From contig CACYBZ010000092.1 in the NCBI GenBank assembly GCA_902772795.1, positions 1 through 7,739 on the forward strand: 7,739 nt of DNA. The letters are read 5' to 3'. The notes beneath the pieces were generated by a model. The model did no database searches and was not told where the DNA came from. It saw only the letters and a program-made list of their open reading frames with translations. The translations under genes were made by a program, and so were the position numbers. Positions within the stretch are counted from its first letter, which is position 1, and each line of letters begins with the position of its first letter. The DNA is from an uncultured Ruminococcus sp. GTDB lineage: Bacteria; Bacillota; Clostridia; Oscillospirales; Acutalibacteraceae. This document shows positions 6,132 to 7,739 of this stretch, one piece after another.

Positions 6132-6462
6132 CGGTATCGAAAAAGAGGGTATTTCCTGTACGCTTACGGAGTATGAAAGTCAGAAACACTATCCCCTGAA
6201 AGGCATTTTTCAGAGTGTCGGCATGAAAAACAAGGAACATTCCCAAATCAGCTATACCCGACACGGCAGAAATGATGAATCCGATTTGCTGTTCATTTTC
6301 AACACACCTGACGAAACGGTCGAATATGAAAATGCCGTCCTCAGCGATGAACAGAACAACCGCTATTATTTCAGGAAATGCAGACCGTTCTATTACAGAG
6401 GAAAAATTCTGTATTATCTTGCGGTAGTCGTTCCCTGTTCGGGAGGGGTAATCGGTTCATGA
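6109..6462 (+). CDS. Probable head-closure (stopper-like) or minor head-tail joining protein
   Basis: 117 residues from the ATG at 6109, with AGGAG at 6093-6097 eleven bases upstream. The start lies 23 bases inside the preceding gene. The protein is small and largely beta-stranded (GISCTLTEYESQKHYPLKGI, DLLFIFNTPDET, NNRYYFRKCRPFYYRGKILY), ending in a hydrophobic strand and a glycine-rich tail. Size, beta content and place right after the adaptor fit the stopper/head-closure class (SPP1 gp16-like), which plugs the filled capsid. There is no unmistakable motif, so this is a synteny-based inference. The stop overlaps the next start as ATGA. Confidence 0.5.
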   Translation: MIYQTIHNGIEKEGISCTLTEYESQKHYPLKGIFQSVGMKNKEHSQISYTRHGRNDESDLLFIFNTPDETVEYENAVLSDEQNNRYYFRKCRPFYYRGKILYYLAVVVPCSGGVIGS

Positions 6463-7136
6463 CAGCTATTGACCACCTGATTGATACCCTGAATCAGAAT
6501 GTACATGACGTAACTTTCTTTTACGCTTTTCCGAACAGGGAATTTACTGTTCCGCTCTGCGACAGCTATGAATGTTCCGTAACGGCACTCTCTGAAAAAA
6601 ATCCGTATACACAGAAAATCAGTTATGAACTGGAACTGGTCGCACCGCTCAAATTTTCAGGAAAAGAGGTTTTCGACAAGGCAAATGATATCTGTCGTTG
6701 TCTGATGAATACCGAAAAAAATATAACCTGCCGTATCCAGGATATGACCTATCTTAAACTGAAAAGATGCTATTGTCTGAAAATAACAGCAGTCGCTTTC
6801 GGCGAATATTTTCAGGACTGTACCATTCTTTTCGCAGAAAATTCCGTCGACGGCGTGATAACTTCACAGAAAGTCAAATATCATTCCTGCGATATCATGG
6901 TATACGGTATGACAAAACCTTTTGATACTCTTCTTGAAAACTGCGTGTATCAGCTGGAAATACAATCCTCTGTTCTATTACCGAAAATGTCGGATTTTAC
7001 CGTCACCTGCGATACGGACAACGAAACAGTATGTTATACAAAATGTAAAGTCAATTATTATTCCGTCAGAAATATCGGCGGTGCAGATGTTTTTCTGTAC
7101 GACATCACCGCCTGCGAAAGGAATGTTATCTTATGA
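6459..7136 (+). CDS. Unrecognised phage protein, perhaps tail terminator fused to a tail or baseplate domain
   Basis: 225 residues from the ATG at 6459 (ATGA overlap with the previous stop; GGGAGGGG at 6441-6448). The first 120 or so residues, with MTAIDHLIDTLNQN, a PNREFTVPL strand, KISYELELVAPLKFSGKEVF and KANDICRCLM, are arranged like tail-terminator proteins: N-terminal helix, mixed sheet, a second helix before residue 85. Residues 125-225 look like a second all-beta domain (DIMVYGMTKPFDTLLENCVY, CYTKCKVNYYSVRNIGG, VFLYDITACERNVI). The protein has 14 cysteines (for example 79, 81, 104, 106, 184, 192, 196), an unusual 6 percent, and no signal peptide. I do not recognise a defined family. 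Position between a stopper-like and a LysM baseplate-like protein suggests a structural joining role. Confidence 0.4.
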   Translation: MTAIDHLIDTLNQNVHDVTFFYAFPNREFTVPLCDSYECSVTALSEKNPYTQKISYELELVAPLKFSGKEVFDKANDICRCLMNTEKNITCRIQDMTYLKLKRCYCLKITAVAFGEYFQDCTILFAENSVDGVITSQKVKYHSCDIMVYGMTKPFDTLLENCVYQLEIQSSVLLPKMSDFTVTCDTDNETVCYTKCKVNYYSVRNIGGADVFLYDITACERNVIL

Positions 7137-7714
7137 CACACGGCTTCATGCGGTTCAATGATATTACCCTTCACCATAACCCCAATACATTGCATATCAC
7201 CGACATCAATAATATTGATACCACATTCACTGTCAGTTTATCGCCGTTTGTGACGGAAAACGGTAACAATCCTACTGTCATTGAGGGCGAAGGTGTGTTC
7301 TATGGCGAAAATGCCTTTGAACAATATCTCACACTGAAAAAAGCCTGTGACCGCTGTGATATCGGTGTGCTTTCTTTAAGCGGTATCTATCCTTTCTATG
7401 CGTTGCTGTACCGTCTGGAACTGGTATGTACACCCGTTGATGATATGGTAAAATATACGTTTTTCTTTGTGGAAGTTCCCAAAGAAAACGAAAACAGTAC
7501 ATTACCTTACTATTACACGTTGAGAGAAAATCAGGATTTATGGGATATTTCCTATTTGTTTTCCATTCCCATAGAAAAGCTGATTATGTTGAATCCGCAA
7601 ATCCGTTCTTTGAACAGCGTGCAGACAGGCGACAGAATTCTGCTGAGAACAGTCGGGGACGCTGTCCCCGAACCCCTGTCAGGGGCTCTGCCCCTGAACC
7701 CCGCAAGCCTTTGA
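7133..7714 (+). CDS. LysM-domain phage tail/baseplate protein (XkdP-like), repeat-extended C-terminus
   Basis: 193 residues; the ATG at 7133 overlaps the previous stop as ATGA, with AAAGGA at 7117-7122. Residues 1-118 form a beta-rich domain beginning FMRFNDITLHHNPNTLHITD and passing through VIEGEGVFYGENAFEQYLTL and GVLSLSGIYPFYALLYRLEL, the general plan of XkdP-like proteins of contractile-tail phages. Residues 127-172 are a canonical LysM: YYTLRENQDLWDISYLFSIP, then IEKLIMLNPQI and QTGDRILL. In phages this class sits near the tape measure and baseplate, where LysM may contact peptidoglycan or the hub. From about V174 to L193 the protein is encoded by the hairpin repeat that follows, and the TGA stop falls in the loop of its third hairpin. 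The native stop has therefore probably been replaced. LysM is sure; the XkdP-like label is moderately so. Confidence 0.7.
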   Translation: MTHGFMRFNDITLHHNPNTLHITDINNIDTTFTVSLSPFVTENGNNPTVIEGEGVFYGENAFEQYLTLKKACDRCDIGVLSLSGIYPFYALLYRLELVCTPVDDMVKYTFFFVEVPKENENSTLPYYYTLRENQDLWDISYLFSIPIEKLIMLNPQIRSLNSVQTGDRILLRTVGDAVPEPLSGALPLNPASL

Positions 7715-7739
7715 AAAGGCTTGACCGAAACTTTAAGGC
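7654..7739 (+). repeat. Dispersed palindromic repeat, right copy
   Basis: Same orientation and plan as the element at 70-153. Hairpin 1 is CGGGGAC-gct-GTCCCCG (7654-7670), hairpin 2 CAGGGGC-tct-GCCCCTG (7680-7696), and hairpin 3 CAAGCCTTT (7704-7712) with AAAGGCTTG (7715-7723), followed by the ACCGAAACTTTAAGG tail. All three stems are perfect here. The element starts inside the LysM gene and runs off the end of the window, so its right border is unknown. With the left copy it forms direct repeats about 7.5 kb apart enclosing the whole phage block. Confidence 0.88.

Noticed and set aside
70..7739. The two direct repeats as phage attachment sites (attL/attR)
   Set aside because: Each copy is a multi-hairpin element of the kind dispersed through clostridial genomes, no integrase is present in the window, and the right copy overlaps a phage gene. 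I kept them as repeats.

Overview
The window holds a compact, one-directional block of phage structural genes (468-7714, all on the + strand). It encodes a small terminase, a large terminase, a portal, a prohead protease, a capsid decoration protein, an HK97-fold major capsid protein, two or three head-completion or tail-joining proteins, and a LysM protein of the phage baseplate/XkdP type. Strong AGGAGG-type ribosome binding sites, moderate base composition, a TTG start and a GTG start, and arrays of small palindromes of the form GCCCCTGAACCCCGCAAGCCT point to a low-to-mid-GC Firmicute, most likely a gut or rumen clostridium such as Ruminococcus or other Oscillospiraceae. That placement is inference from style, not from a search.

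Layout. Positions 1-68 look like the very end of a chromosomal gene; the last residues resemble the C-terminus of a sensor histidine kinase. Positions 69-467 carry no gene. They are an almost continuous series of hairpins, ending in a strong rho-independent terminator (373-409) and a further inverted repeat (427-443) just ahead of the first phage gene. From 468 the ten genes are packed with overlaps or gaps of at most about 20 bases, so they are almost certainly one operon. Several stop codons lie inside the next gene's ribosome binding site, and two junctions are ATGA overlaps. At the far end, 7654-7739 is a second, same-orientation copy of the repeat at 70-153. It runs into the last gene and supplies its final 20 or so codons and its stop.

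How the genes work together. The small and large terminase recognise and pump DNA through the portal into a procapsid. The procapsid is built from the major capsid protein, probably helped by the long C-terminal part of the protease protein acting as scaffold. The protease matures the shell and the decoration protein stabilises it. The adaptor and stopper-like proteins close the portal, and the next two proteins begin a tail or tail substitute. All key catalytic motifs visible (Walker A, Walker B and nuclease acidic residues of the terminase; His and Ser of the protease) are intact, and no gene is frameshifted.

What is missing is as notable as what is present. No integrase, repressor, replication, lysis, sheath, tube or tape-measure gene is seen, and the block is bordered on both sides by the same dispersed repeat. 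It may be a remnant, a domesticated particle (gene-transfer-agent-like), or the left part of a larger prophage that continues beyond 7739. The window alone cannot decide.
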